Shown: positions 11,430 to 24,494, counted from the first letter of the stretch. The stretch is DNA of 64,000 bases from Saksenaea vasiformis B4078 (GCA_000697055.1 JNDT01002258.1:33160-97159); one strand, 5' to 3'. A program made the numbers and translations. Notes: generated by a model from the letters alone, not told the origin.

Positions 11430-11655
11430 GAGCGGCAGCTCTCTCTCTCTCTCTCTCTGTGTATCTGTGTATCTGTGTATCTGTGTATCTGTGTGTCTGT
11501 GTGTCTGTGTGTCTGTGTGTCTGTGTGTCTGTGTGTCTGTGTGTCTGTGTATCTATGTGTCTGTGTATCTATGTGTCTATGCGTGTGTGTGTGTGTGTGT
11601 CTATGTGTCTATGTGTGTGTGTGCGCGCGTGTGTGCCTCTGTGTGTGCGTGTGTT
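11430..11655. repeat. CT and CTGTGTGT/CTGTGTAT microsatellite
   Basis: A CT run is followed by about 200 bp of 6-10-bp units (CTGTGTAT, CTGTGTGT, CTATGTGT) and then GT-rich sequence. It lies in the promoter side of YDJ1, about 160-390 bp upstream of its ATG. All three forward frames stay open through it, giving Val/Cys/Leu-rich false ORFs. Confidence 0.85.
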
Positions 11656-11806
11656 TTTTCCCTTTGGCTCAATCCCACGGAGAGTGATTATCGTGACCAA
11701 TTTCCGCGCTGCGGAAAATAGTTAAGTAACGGATTTTTATTTATTGCTCTATCCTATGGCGATTGCATAATGAACGGATAAATGCAAAAAAGTGATCTGC
11801 TAATTT

Positions 11807-13168
11807 TCATTGTGCTGCGGCTTTCAGATGATGTATGAATTTCTTGATTAATTTATTTGCATTTTTTTCATCCAGTGCATTCTTTTGCCAAATGATGGTA
11901 GCGTGCAACGTCCCATTGGTGGTAATTGTGTTTGCTGAAAGTGCTGTTGAAAATGTATTTGCACTTTGACAACCCCACGTGGATTTGATCTTCCAACTCT
12001 CTTGCTGAGCCTCAAATCGTCCAAGGTCTGACAACTCTATCCCACCCGTTCTTCCCAAAGGACATTGCCTTTTCTGGCGCCACATTGCCTTGTAGGAATT
12101 GGGAAACTTTGGCAAAAACCTGAGAAGGGTTGTCGATTTGGCTCCCGCAACTTTATTTCGTTGTAATGCCTGGTAGTACAGCTTTGCCATTGTCCAAAAT
12201 TCTGGGAACGGTTGTGACCAGATGGGTGTGTAGACACCGATGAAATTGCCAACCTCGTCGTTCGGTACAGGTGGCTGGCAGAACAAACGACAGTTGATGG
12301 GCGTCGTGGTTTCCAACGCAGGATGGTTCGGGTAGACGTCTGCCCAAGCCGATACGAGTGCTGTGTAGACGACTGCATGGACCGAGACACCTCGCTGTTT
12401 GGCTTTCTTGACTAAAGATGCCCATTCATGGCCACCCAACTGCGCTAATCGTACGACTGTTTGGTGCGTCGCGTCCTTCCTTACAGGATAGTCTCCAGCC
12501 CAGAGAGGCTCGTCGGAAAAACGTCCGCACAGTGGCAGTCTTTTTAACGAGTCTTTACAGAGATAAGAGAGTGCATCCAGAAGCCCTGCGGTAGGTGGTT
12601 TACGTGCTTCATAGGGAGGCGGTATCGGTCCAGGCAAATAAATAATTTGGTTTTCTGATTTTTCCGTATTAAGATGTAGCAGCAGTTCCTGCCAAAGAAT
12701 AGTAAGACTCAGTCCATCAGCAACGACGTGATTCATAACCAGCGTAATGCAGCACTCATCACATCTTTCGGGGTGGAAGCTAACACGCAATCGCCACAGC
12801 GGTAAACTGATGTCTGCGAGATCAAACTCATTACGACATTCCTGAGCAAAAATGTCTTCCTTTGTTTCCCAATAGCGTTCTTCGACGAAATGGATGAGCT
12901 GCCTTACATCAAAGGATAACAAACGTATAAAATGCGCGGAAGATCGATTTGTGTCGGCAACAGCGAGACAAAGTTGTGGATGACTGCAGATAAGCTTTGT
13001 CAATGATGCACCGATTTTCTCGAGATAAAACGTCTGTGCATTGGCCGGACAAGGCGTGTGTTGTAACTCAGCTGCCATCAGAATATTACCGTACGCATGG
13101 ATCAGTTGGATGGATAGCTGAAACTTCTCTTGCAGTCCAAGCTTTCGCTCTTTTGTATAGCTATGCAT
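11807..13168 (-). CDS. CoA-dependent acyltransferase, alcohol acetyltransferase-like
   Basis: Single-exon ORF of 453 aa. The fold signature HxxxD is seen as H147-VVA-D151 in the context LVMNHVVADGLS, the catalytic motif of the BAHD, condensation and alcohol acetyltransferase superfamily. A preceding PLWRLRV strand and a later DEVGNFIGVY segment also fit AATase-type (PF07247-like) proteins, which acetylate alcohols or sterols. The usual C-terminal DFGWG of BAHD enzymes is absent. Substrate specificity cannot be read from the sequence. It could instead be a stand-alone condensation-type domain. The start is the first ATG of a continuous frame. Confidence 0.75.
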   Translation of the reverse strand: MHSYTKERKLGLQEKFQLSIQLIHAYGNILMAAELQHTPCPANAQTFYLEKIGASLTKLICSHPQLCLAVADTNRSSAHFIRLLSFDVRQLIHFVEERYWETKEDIFAQECRNEFDLADISLPLWRLRVSFHPERCDECCITLVMNHVVADGLSLTILWQELLLHLNTEKSENQIIYLPGPIPPPYEARKPPTAGLLDALSYLCKDSLKRLPLCGRFSDEPLWAGDYPVRKDATHQTVVRLAQLGGHEWASLVKKAKQRGVSVHAVVYTALVSAWADVYPNHPALETTTPINCRLFCQPPVPNDEVGNFIGVYTPIWSQPFPEFWTMAKLYYQALQRNKVAGAKSTTLLRFLPKFPNSYKAMWRQKRQCPLGRTGGIELSDLGRFEAQQESWKIKSTWGCQSANTFSTALSANTITTNGTLHATIIWQKNALDEKNANKLIKKFIHHLKAAAQ

Positions 13169-14132
13169 TCGCAGGTGAATAGAGACAAGAAACAGGAAGG
13201 ATATCGGTGTCTATGTGTGTTAACTGCAGGGTAAATATATACCTGTTATATTTATCGAGAGCATGAATGCGGTCATGTAACACGTAAACTACATGAGACG
13301 TGGATCCAAACGAGATGATGTATTTTTTCCTTTTGCGTTAGGAAAAAAGTGGTCTACAAGATCGAAATAGCATCATTTAAACCGGGATGGGGAGTATTTC
13401 CTTTTAATGTCACCGGAAGCCAAGTTTAACTACAGTCAGAGCTCATTACATGTCAGCGAGTCTAGCCCTTATGCTTAAAAAGCCTGTGTCAGGATAACTA
13501 CAATTGCCATCTGCGCAGCAGTGCTGAGCTAATACTATGCATTCACATCACAACGGGCCGCAGATGCGACTTTTCCTTTTGAAGCGCGAGTAAATGAAAG
13601 TTAGATGCACGGTGCCTCGGCCCCTTTTTCATCAATGTCAACAGCGATGATGGTCACACACGGTTCAACTAGGTATTTTGTGCACGGTGTCCCTTGCCAT
13701 CAATTCTTATCTTGTTTGTACTGTTCTGCATCTTACGTTATTGCAAATCTTGTATCACTGCTGATTTTAGTTTTTTAAATGCCCAGAACGTTCCTCATAA
13801 ACATCCTATCCTACTCAATCCTGCCAAGGACTTTGTTAATTACTCTTCCTTCCTTGGCCCCTGCCTGTTTACATACTGTTTATTGAATTACTTTTTACAC
13901 TACTTTAAATAAATTTTGCGTCCATCAAGTGTCCAATTTGCGCTAAGGAAAAGATTGGACTTGCGTTATTACTTCATCAACTTTTCGTCAGAGTATCAAA
14001 TAACTTACGTGAACTTGGACCCTCCTATGGACACAGAGTTTATTCAAGCAGCATAAAAAAGTAATTCCTGGTTAGTAAATGGAATAATATTTGGATGTCA
14101 TTTTACTTACCCCCGAAGGGTATTGCCATACG
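13169..14132. other. Intergenic, no gene seen
   Basis: AT-rich sequence with a TATA-like stretch (AAATATATACC) about 65 bp upstream of the acyltransferase ATG, read on the minus strand. A 72-codon plus-strand frame at 13694-13912 has random composition and is not called. No convincing splice-linked coding blocks. Confidence 0.35.
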
Positions 14133-14517
14133 TTAATGGCATCCAGCCACCGCACCTGACTCGGTTGGGGCGGGTGTTATTGGACATGGCTTCTTCGAGG
14201 GGCCACGTTTGGAACGGCGTGCAGAGGACTTGAAGCGATACAACGTCTGGAGATCTATTCTGAAAGATGAGCGATGCTGAGTGTACGACAACGTTTACTT
14301 ACTTAAGTGGAGGGCGAAAAGCACCAACGCAGCCAAGACAGTTCGGGGCAGAGGTCATGCAGCCTAAACGGCCGACAGAAAACATGAATAATCTTGTATG
14401 TATATAAATTGACATCCTTATCGGGGATGTTAAAGAGAACAGAGCCAAAGAAAAAAAAAAGGTGCTCAAATCTCTTTTGAAAGGAGAAAAAATCGTTCTG
14501 TCGACAATAGCTGCCAA
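14133..14517 (-). pseudogene. Short spliced gene or fragment, unidentified
   Basis: A minus-strand block encoding PNCLGCVGAFRPPL is followed by a good donor (GTAAGT at about 14302) and, after a CTTTCAG acceptor, a second block rich in basic and proline residues (SSARRSKRGPSKKPCP) ending in TAA at 14133. The phase is kept across the intron. The upstream end is unclear because a T-rich stretch precedes an acceptor near 14368. It could be the 3' end of a decayed gene or a small real gene. No family is recognised. Confidence 0.3.
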
Positions 14518-14711
14518 AAAAAGCTCAAGCGTCTGGAATATCTTGTACGAGTCTATCTAGACGGCCAAATCGAAGGGGGAATGTGGTGTCAGTCGGCGAG
14601 TTAATATGATACCACGACCAGAGAAGGACTTGGTAAGTGATGGATACAAATGATCCGGCAGTTACGTTTTCAATTGTTCTGTCAAATGAAAGGTAAGATC
14701 TCTGGATGCAG

Positions 14712-14873
14712 ATTCACCAGACACTTCGTATGAGGGACTATAACGAAGATGGGGAACAGTATACCGACCTAGCTCGAGCCAACCTTAGCTTCCATGGACG
14801 AGAGCAGATGGACTATGCGCTACTTAATGTCCATGCTAATCAGTGCGAACAGTCGGTTGCAAAGCTGATATGA
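14712..14873 (+). pseudogene. Isolated exon-like relic, unidentified
   Basis: After a GATGCAG acceptor the plus strand stays open for 53 codons to a TGA. The composition is strongly coding-like (MRDYNEDGEQYTDLARANLS, then FHGREQMDYALLNVHANQ). Upstream (14640-14700) no matching open exon is found. Downstream (14960-15390) other open scraps occur in shifting frames on both strands. I read the region as the remains of a duplicated or mobile gene. Confidence 0.35.
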
Positions 14874-16750
14874 ATTAATATCACTATTCTCCCCAAAAAA
14901 TGGCGAAGGCCTAACGCTGTTCTACCACGCTAGGGCGTCTACGTTTGACTATTGAACATAAAAGTTGTAGATCGATTGATCTCAAACTTTTCAAAGACTG
15001 GCACGGAAAAGGCAGAAGCTACAATCTTGGGTCCAATTTGCCTTGAGCTTATGAAATACCGTTCGACGAGATAGGAAGGGAAGGTTCTTCTGATGGCTCT
15101 TTTGGCGGAAGTGACTCGCAGTACCTTCCAGAGCTTTTGTAGCCCCAACCGAACTTAACGACGCAATGGTAAGTTGGATTTGCAAAGATCGTTTACTCGT
15201 TTCTTTAGTGAGAAAATAATTTCACAGTGGATCGTGCTCGATGTGTATCTGTCGGAAGAAGTTCACAAGTCTCAAGGGATGCGAAACTCGGGAAGAAAGA
15301 ACGGAATTTCTAGATCCTTCTCAAATCATGTCTATAAGCGATGTGCACTCGTTTTCTGTGAACCCCAAGGTTACCGACGCTATCTTGCGTAGGTAACACT
15401 TTCTTTCCGTCCTTCATTCGAAATAGTTGCATTCGAAGGAAGTAAATCCGCCCAGTCAGTTAGCTTGTCATTCTCAGGCTATGAGCGTCAAACAAACTAA
15501 CATCATTTACATTTAATCAAGCATTTTCAGCTTCCATAAAACCACACAAGGCATTTATCGTTCTTCAAAAGACGGGCTCCTCTTGAGAAGCAGTTGAGAA
15601 ATATCCGCTCTTGGAGGCATTCAGCCTGCCATCGGTCCTAACAACGGTCCACCTTTTCTATGAATGTTGCTGTGTTTTGCCTCATCAGAGACTCGTCACT
15701 GATTTTTTTTCAAAGGATAGATGAGCAATGGGAGCATAAGCTAAATTATCTGTCTAATCTTTGCCTCTTTTAAGGTTGTTGCCGCTGTCACACTCCCGAT
15801 TAACGACAATTGGAGATAGCAGCGGCTGCTCAAAATTGTACCTATCAGCAGTAGTTCATGCACGTCTATCTGCTAGTATATCACCTTCAGTCGTCATTAG
15901 CTGAGCAGCATGTATCTCCATAATTTAGGAGCGATTGCCGTGTTGCTTCAAATTGCCCAATTCAGGCATATGGAAAATCGGATATTTCGCTCTCAGCAAT
16001 GACTTCCTGATATGCGAAATAGAGTAGCACGATCATACATTACTCTCTTTGCGTCCCTGCAAAGGTATTTTAGAAGAACCGGTAAATTAGGTACTGCGGT
16101 AGCACTTTAGGCAAACTTCTCCATTTCTTTCGCATCCGTAGATAGTCATTATTACGGCGGAGGGACATTGACGTTATTAGTTCATCATTTTCAATTCAGT
16201 TAACTTATTGGACACCAAAACATGTACGTAGATAAGGAAGGCTGATTATATTATGAAAGCCCCTTAAGGGCTGTGGTTGAAAACTATCATGAAGATCAGG
16301 ACTAGCCACCTAGCTCTGCGTACAAGCAGAGTTTATATAATTGGGAAAGTATAACGATAGTACTTTGTGAGACCTATGGCTTGTCATAGAGAACGAGACT
16401 ACATATAAAAGTGTAAGCTGGAGTGAGATAGAGATATATGCACACATACACATCATAATGCAACTTACTTCCCTAAAAGTATATCCTTTTTTGTCTTGAG
16501 GGCCGATCCATGTTTACCGTCACATCGCCCAGGAAAAGAAAATGAGAACCTTGGCTCTGTGGAAAAAAAAAATCACGTTGGAAAAGACCGAAAAAGAAGA
16601 GGAGTTACACAGAATGAAAAAGGATAGCAATTTTTTTCTTTTGCAGAGGATACAACTCAGACCTTTCCTTTCATCTCGGGCACTTCTCGCGCCCATTCTC
16701 CATTTCGACATCCTTCTCATCATCGTCCATTCATCCACTTACCTTCCTTC
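14874..16750. other. Intergenic with decayed coding scraps
   Basis: Between about 14960 and 15390 short open segments in different frames hint at a broken gene. From 15400 to 16500 I see nothing. The last ~250 bp is the promoter side of the Kelch gene and contains C/T-rich pyrimidine tracts before its ATG. Confidence 0.3.
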
Positions 16751-19700
16751 ATGTCTCTATTCTCCAAACTTACCAAGAACAATGACAGGACGCTTTATCC
16801 CTGGTCACAACGTAAACTAGGTGGCAGTAATTCGGTTTTACCGAGATTTGGCCATGCTGCTACAGCATTATCCTCGGACAATCTCGTTGTATATGGTGGT
16901 ATTCATAAAGGCTCCAGTAAAAAGGACTTGTTTTACATTGATACCAGTAAGTTATTCAGTGATCATAGAAAAAAAAAATGGACTGAACGTTTTTGTGGTC
17001 GGGTTTAGACAACCTCTCTGCGAGTCATATTAGCACAACAGGAGATATCCCTAGTCCACGATGTTTTCCGGCCATTGTATCTATGGGATCGTTTATTCTA
17101 TGTAAGCTACAAGTTATAACCGCTATTATTTCCCGAGAACCTTATTTATTTTATTTATTTTTTTCTTTACCAGTGTATGGCGGAGAGCCGATCTTATCTG
17201 ATGACAAATGGGATCCAAATCTTTATTTGTTGAATCTTAACACGCGACAGTGGATTCGTGTTCAGATGGACAGTCAAAAACCTGTGGAACGATCAGGTCA
17301 TTCAGCCGTTGTAGCCAACGGTGTAATGTATGTTTGGGGTGGCCAACGCGCCGGAAGATACCTGGATGATTTAGTCGCATTCAATGCGAGCTCGTGTATG
17401 TCTCGGCCGGGAAGAGAGAGAGAAAAGGAAAAAAAATAAGGTGAAACTCAATATTTTTTCTGCAGATCCTGCCAATCCACATTGGGAATTCCTGTCCACC
17501 AACGAGGGACCGTCGGGGCGTTCAGGCCACGTGTCTGTGATTTATGACAATAAGCTATACATGTAAACTAAATCCCAAAAGCTTAATCAGGAAAAGACCA
17601 AGTTAACCCCATACTTTGTAGTTTCGGAGGTACCGATGGCGATCATCTCTATAACGATATTTGGGCTTTTGATCTGCAGACACATGTATGGACACAGGTC
17701 CCTGCCGTCGGCTTTATTCCGAACCCACGTGAAGGATGCTCTGCTGCACTGGTAGATGATGTGATGTACATCCATGGTGGCCGAGGTGTGGACGGACAAG
17801 AACTAGGTGACTTATGTGCTTTTAAGTTTCGAAGTAAGTGGGAAGGGATATAACAAAAAGAAAAAAAAGAATGTTGACCATCCATGTCCAAAAAGGTCAA
17901 CGATGGTATATGTTCCAAAACATGGGTCCTGCTCCCTCGCCTCGTCATGCTTTGACTATGACGGCTGTGAAAGAAAAAATGTATGTGATTGGCGGTGAAT
18001 CCATCGGAAAAATGGATGATGCTGCCATGATCCATGTCCTCGACTGTGGTAAGTGTCTTTTCTTTTTTTTTTTTAGAAAGCTTCTTTGCATAGTCACTGA
18101 CCTTGTATGGATTAGCAAAAATCAAGTATCCTCCGGAAACAGTGGTGCAGGCACCATCCCAACCAAGTGCATCTCCTTCACCTTCTTCCTATTCTGTTGA
18201 ATCGGACATGTCACAAACGCTTCCTCCACCACGTGTCGCCTCGTCACCACAAAACTCACAAAGTACACCGATCCGTTCTCCCCAACCACAGACTTTGCCG
18301 CAGTACCAACGACAACATTCTCCAGCCATGAATGGCAATGAATTATCACCATACCCCGATCCGCAGCCATCCACATCCACACCGCTGCCTGGTACAACTG
18401 GCTCTCCACGTCATAAACCACTGCACCCTGATCAACAGCAACAGGTAAATACGATTTTTTTTTTGGCTTGTAGTTCGTGTCACTTAAATATATTATTTGC
18501 AACTAGCCAATGCGACCTCCACGACATGTCCCCGAAGCGGCTCTACGTCGTCCACGCGCCACCTCCCCGCTCTCACTGTCTGATGTGGAAGGAGGTTCGG
18601 AGTCGCGTCGCCAACCCTCAGCCTCGCCAACATCGCCTACAGCGTCTATGGAAAGTGAAATCTATGCAGCAAATCGAATGCAACGTAATCTACCAAGTGA
18701 CGACTACGATCATCATTCTTCCTCCTCTTCCTCTTCACGTGCTGGCCATACCTCTTCTCCGCAACGCCCATCGTCAACCCGTAACACACTAGGTCCTTTG
18801 TCTCCCCCTCCAAGACCATCACGCGACGGTGTTAATCTAGCCAATGCCTATCGTCATACCTTGGCTACGAGTACCGAGTCGTTAACTGATCATTATTTCG
18901 ATGATCGGCCCAAGCAACCCGAACCTCAGCCTGCAGCGGCAACAACAGCAGCTGCTGCTGGTGCGCCAGTGGCGGTGTCCGTGACACGCCCTAAACCAAG
19001 CCCAGCTGAAGTGGCACAACAAGAAGATAGAGCCATGTTACTAAGAGAAATTCTGACACGAGATACAATGATTAGCGAAATGAAGAAAAAAGAACAATGG
19101 TGGCGCACAGAAGTCTCCATTGCCCGCAAACAACGCGCGCTCAAGGGAGAACTCCCTGACGACGATCCAGACGCAGACGAGGCGATGTTGATGGATCTTG
19201 GCGAAATCGATCAAGATAAAATGATCTTGTTCGAACAGCTCGTAGCCGTCAAGTCCGAAGTACGCCGCGTGCGTGCAAGCATCGGGCAACAAGCCCAACC
19301 CATGTCGGACAAACTTCTTCAAGCCGACCGGATGCGCACAGCGGCGCTTCAAGAAGCCGCCTATTTCAAATCTAAATACCTTGCTCTCAAATCACGTCAG
19401 GAAAGTCAAATCGCTGCGGCAGAAGTACAACGCGCTGAAGAGCTCGAACTGCGTTTGACAGCAGCGCTTAAGGAAAACGAAGCCAATAGTCGACTGTTGC
19501 AACAGTTGCAGAAACGGGCTCAGCATGATCACGATGCACGCATCTCAGCTGAAGAACGGGCAAAGGAAGCAAACGAACGCGCAGAAGAGTCACAAGAAGC
19601 CCATCAACGTGCGCTGGAAGATTTGGCGAATTTACACGCTCGCGCGACAAGAGCTGAAAGCCAAATGAGAGATCATGCCGCGAAGGTGGCTGAACTGACA

Positions 19701-19988
19701 CAACAACTTACTCAGGCGCTTGCCGACAACACATCGGCTCAGTTATCCGAAGCACAAATCAAGGTGTCTCAACTGGAAGCAGCAAATATGAAGTCCAGGA
19801 ATGAAACAGCATCATTGAAACAACGTTTGGCAGAAAGTGTAGATGACATCGCTCGTCTGCGTGCCCTTCTCAATGAACGTGAAGAAGCGCTGAGCGAAGC
19901 AACACGTCATTTAGAAGACTCGGAAATTCAGTTGGGCATGATGAAAGAAGCAATGAGCCAAAAAGGTTTTACAACTAGAGCGTATTAG
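16751..19988 (+). CDS. Kelch-repeat coiled-coil protein, Tea1-like polarity factor
   Basis: Eight exons (16751-16946, 17009-17101, 17174-17395, 17466-17562, 17622-17833, 17896-18048, 18116-18444, 18507-19988) give 927 aa. About six Kelch blades fill residues 15-320, each with a paired glycine (VYGG, LYGGE, VWGG, FGGTDGD, HGGRGVDG, VIGGES). A Ser/Pro/Gln-rich linker of about 300 residues follows. The C-terminus is a long Ala/Glu/Gln heptad coiled coil from about residue 600 to 920. This layout matches Tea1/Kel1-type proteins, which mark growing cell ends and link microtubule tips to polarity factors. Short introns sit between the blades. Family placement rests on architecture, so orthology to Tea1 rather than Kel1 is not settled. 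Confidence 0.85.
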
Positions 19989-20130
19989 AAGGGAAAAAAA
20001 AAAGAAAAGAAACTCCAATCAATGCAACTCCTGTTTTGTTTACAATCATGCAGAAGATCAAAGAAAAAAACGTGTACTATGCATAAAGGGAATCGTGAAA
20101 AGGAAGAAAGATCTCCATTTTCGATGGGTG

Positions 20131-23100
20131 TTAAGGTGAAAGTCGGTCCGGATCGGGAAGGCGGTGGATGGTGACATAGCGATCAGGCACCATATTGCTA
20201 GCATCTATAGCAAGGCATAGCTGAGCATCCATCTCTTATCTTAACACGTCTCTCTTCCCTTTTCCTATTTTTTACCTTGAGGAGTGATAAGAATATATTG
20301 CGAGCTGTTTTCGTTTGCCACGTCCATCTAGAGAGGGAAATTTAGGGACTCGGTTTCTGGCTATTTGCTACTTACAATCAGTTTCAAGCTCTGTTTACGG
20401 TTGACAGCATCCATATACACGTCAAATTCATCAAGACTAACCGTACGACAATCAGTCATGCATCTTTTAGAGCAAGCTTCACCTACCATAACACCGGCGA
20501 CGAGATGCCTTGCCAGAGAGCTAACAGCAGGCTCACTTGGGAGAAAGATCGTTCTCCTCCTGACAACGCGTGTGAAGCTTTTCTGCTAGAAGCGCCGCGA
20601 CGCTGGTCCCCAGTTGATACCTGCATTGAATTAGTTATATCATCGTATGCTTCCTGTTATTTTACCTGAATAGTGAGCTGCTCTGTTTTGTAGTCAAACT
20701 TGATGTATCCTCGGTCGCCACGTTTTTGCAGATAGTAGCTAAAATAATTTTTCGTTGCCAGGGCAATGTACATACGAAATTTGACCCACCGGCTCATACG
20801 TGAGTTCAGGGCTCGTTGCATTCCCTACCAACTGATAAATTTCGGATGAAAACAGAAAGTATGTGTGCTCACCTGGACAAGGTATTCTAATTGACTTAGG
20901 CCCTTTCGTGCTTCGTTCCACGTGCGAAGAGCATCTTTAGCAGTCTGTTCTGCATCTTCCAGTGTTGTACCGATTCTACCGAGGATGATTAAACCAAAAA
21001 AAAAACAAAAAGGCCTTTCCATTATGGCGCCTACATTTTTTCGCTTGCCTTTTGTGCCGTCTCCAGCTGGCCAATCTTTCGCGAAATCTGCTCAGGCGTA
21101 TCTGTAGGCGTTACTCGGTCTGGGTACTCCCGCTGTGCATCCTCTTTCCATTTCTAGGGGCCATGTTAAGTTATCAGGCTCCATTGTCATAGGTTTATTC
21201 ACCTGACACTGGAATTCGCAACGCTTCAAGTTGACATGGATCGTTTCTAGCCGTGTGATTTGCTGCTCCAGTTTCTTCTTTTTCGAGTCAAGTTTCGCTT
21301 GTATCCTTGCACGCACGTCTTCTTTTTTGTTGAGGTCCTCCTATGAGAAACGATCTAATTAGTAACAAAGTTCGATCATTTGTGTCCCTTGCGCTTTACC
21401 TGCTGTTTCTGCCCACGTTCTCCAATCGCACTAAACCTTCCTTCAAGGTCATGGAGCCGTTGGTTAATATCTCTCAGAGCATCTTGGATGGGTTCTTTAT
21501 CGACCATCAACGTGCGCACTTGGTTTTCCAAAAGACGTAGACGACTCTCAGTGGCCTCTTTTTCCGCTTGAAACACATCGGCGTCAAGTGTATCATTTTC
21601 TTGAATTTGCTCTTTCAATCGTTCAATGCGGTGACCCATTTCCCGAATACGTGCACGTTCATTTAGCCCTTCTTTCTATTACCAAATCATTATCAGTAAA
21701 AGATAGGTGATTTTTTTCTTTTTTTTTTTTTTGCGCTCACATTTTTCAGGCTGATTTGTTGATCGAACGATTTGATCGTCTCATCCATTTCACGGATGCT
21801 CTGTTTCAATTCTTCTTCGTCAGCAATGTTCTTTTCAAGCTCGGCCTCTTTCTCTCTGCACAGCGAGTGTTAGCCTTGCCATCACATTTCCTATCTGTTA
21901 CCTTATCATAACGTCAAAATTTTGCACCAACCATGGCGCACCTTTATACTCTTGCAAAGCATGAGTACGCATACCACGGGCCGCGCCTACTTCCTCTAAT
22001 GTCTTTGTATAGCACCGTCTGATATTGTGAGGGGGAGCAGGATGCATCACTGCGTCTGCGTCGGCGCGGTTCTCCATCAACAATATTTGTTCGATATTAT
22101 TGGAAATGATATATTGGCGCTTCACCCATTCATCATCAAACTAAAATACATAAGTCTTCCCGTATCTGGACCTCAGGTTTTCTCTCTCTCTCTTTCTTTT
22201 TTACCCTTAATGCACGCAAGACCGTGAGATACTGTGGATCTGGTTCACCCCGTGAATAATCAAATAGATCGTACCGTGATACGATAATTGGTGTTGATCT
22301 CCTATGCTACTGCTTGAACCACACACAACAACAATAGTGAATGTACTTACATCTGCCGTCGTGCAAGGATCGTCGTTAGTAGCGCCTTATCTTCGAAACA
22401 TTCCACGACGAAAGCTCCCATCAAACCTGATAGTAGCTTTTCCACCACTCTTCCAAATTCTGGCCGTTGAAGATGGATATATTTGCCAAACGGACCAACG
22501 GGTTTCCTCCTCTTCCATCGTGTTTCCGACGCAATATCCTGAAGGATATCGGGCATGTTGACACCGTAGACCCTTGTCGCGTTAGTGGCTTGCGACCTTA
22601 GGTTACCCAGCATTCTCCTCAAGCTAGCGGCAATATTGGCTACTTTGCTTCGTTTCGCTTCCAATTCCTCTCGCTGTTGAGCAGCACGAAGACGAGACTC
22701 TTCGAGGCACTTAATTTCTCGCTTTAGTTCATCCTCTTTTAATGTACGTTGCTGCATGCTATTCCCCAACTGGATCATCTCTCCCTTCATCCGTTCCACT
22801 TTGTCTTGATGCTCTGCATTTAATCTTTCAGATACAGTCTTCATATGGTGCTCAATTTTTTTCAGCCGTATGTGTTCCTGTGTAATGTTCTCGGTCACAT
22901 CTCGGATATTAGCCTACAGACTTCGTCAGTGTGCCCGATCTTCTTCTTTTTGGTATTTTTTTTTTTTTTGCGACAAAAGACATACATCCATCTCTTTCAA
23001 ACTAGATTCTTTTCTTATTTTTTCTTTGACAATTCCATGCTTCTCTATCTGGAACGGCCCATTAGCATGCGAGAACTCCTCCACGCCTGCTTTGAGATCG

Positions 23101-24494
23101 ACGAGCTCCTTGTTGATCTGCGCCAATTTCTCCTATACACAAACATCGTAAGTCGAGATCATTGGAAAAAAGGGGGGAAGCTTGCCTCATCCTCGCGAAT
23201 CGTGCCTCGTAGGTCCTGTAGTATTAGCTCCGCTTCTTGAACTTCGTTCTGCCTTTTCGCCACTTCTTTCTCCTTGTCAATGATTTTTGCCCATACCCAT
23301 TGATTCTGTAACTCATCGATCCTGGTATCAAGCTCCCGTACTGCGAATAATTTTTCGTACTCGAGCTTAGCATTTTTTGCTGCACCTTTGAGTCCAGGTA
23401 AATCCTTTTTTCTGCGTTCTATAATGTTCTCCATGATCTGGATACTCTCCCGCATCACCTCATAATCGTGAGATAGTTTCGCCAACTGCGTGCCTTTCAT
23501 AAACAACTGCAGTTGAAAACGATCGATCAAATCACTCATTCACCCAATACCAAGCTGTATTTACGTTGTACTTATCCTGGTCTGAACTTGTTGTCAGGAA
23601 CTGACGTGCTCCATCTTGACTGAGCATTGTCAACGGATTATCGACTTGGATTAACATATGATCGCGTATGAGGTCCACATCTTCGCGTTTCGTGGATACA
23701 AGTTTGCCCTTATGATCCCTTATTTTGTATCCACCCGACCCATCTTTCAATATTTGTCTTTCGATCCGGATCGTGTCGCCAAAAATATCATGCTGGTAAC
23801 TGTCTGATCCACGGTTGGTCAAGTGAACCGAAACACGTGCTGCACTAGGTATAAAAGCAGTGAACTGTCTGCGGGAAAAAAAAAAGGGAAAATCACTTAC
23901 TTTGCTCCTTCACGAATCAGTGAGCCCAACTTTTTTGCACGATTCGTAATACTTGCTTTGCCTCCCAGAGCAATCGTGATAGCTGTCAAGATGGCACTCT
24001 TACCGCCTAAGAACCCACCAACAACCTTCAGCTTAATCCACTTCCAATTTTTTTTTTCCTTGGCTACTTACTGCCGTTATGACCAATTACAAAGTTGACT
24101 TTGGGTCCTAGATCTATCTCGAGGTTCTTGTGACACATGAAGTTGAGTGCTTCTACACGGGCGATCGTTCCTGCTTCGGATATTTCCTTGCCATGCAACA
24201 CGTTAGCCATGTACAATGGAGAGACGTGCAAGGAAGTATTTACCATCTCGCGTTTCGTAGATACAGGTTTTTCGCGTTTTTTTTCCGAAGCTGCTGTCGT
24301 GTCAATTTCCAGATCGTCCATGTCAACATCGGATCCATCGTCCTTGTTGCATTTATGTTTTTTTCGCGATTCGGTCTACAATGAGCGCGTGAGATCTCAG
24401 TTGTCATGCGCGATCAATCTACATTTAATTCAGGGCATGTGGGAGGGACGGGATCGGTCGATGACAGCCTGCGTTTTGCTGTCGTCGAGGACAT
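20131..24494 (-). CDS. SMC6: SMC6, subunit of the Smc5-Smc6 complex
   Basis: DNA-repair and chromosome-maintenance ATPase. Nineteen exons in consistent phase give 1127 aa: 24494-24423, 24375-24072, 24006-23901, 23868-23565, 23506-23186, 23132-22986, 22913-22351, 22301-22205, 22140-21902, 21855-21741, 21675-21400, 21340-21203, 21153-21035, 20975-20873, 20824-20666, 20620-20487, 20436-20376, 20327-20276, 20204-20131. Walker A is GHNGSGKS (122-129), split by an intron. NFMCH precedes it, as in SMC6 rather than SMC5. Coiled coils flank the hinge in the middle. The ABC signature is ALSGGERSFSQV (about 1039-1050), and Walker B is LCLDEFDVYMDAVNR. The intron after 23186 begins with GC. The N-terminal ~85 residues are acidic and low-complexity. 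Confidence 0.95.

Noticed and set aside
11380..11725. Three overlapping plus-strand ORFs rich in Val, Cys and Leu
   Set aside because: They are translations of the CTGTGTGT microsatellite in all three frames and have no other support.
14153..14200. Possible tRNA or 5S-like box sequence (GACTCGGTTGGGGCGGG)
   Set aside because: No cloverleaf, no paired A and B boxes at proper spacing, and it falls within the coding-like relic.
18122..18502. Minus-strand ORF of 126 codons
   Set aside because: It is antisense to the Ser/Pro-rich linker of the Kelch gene and spans its introns.
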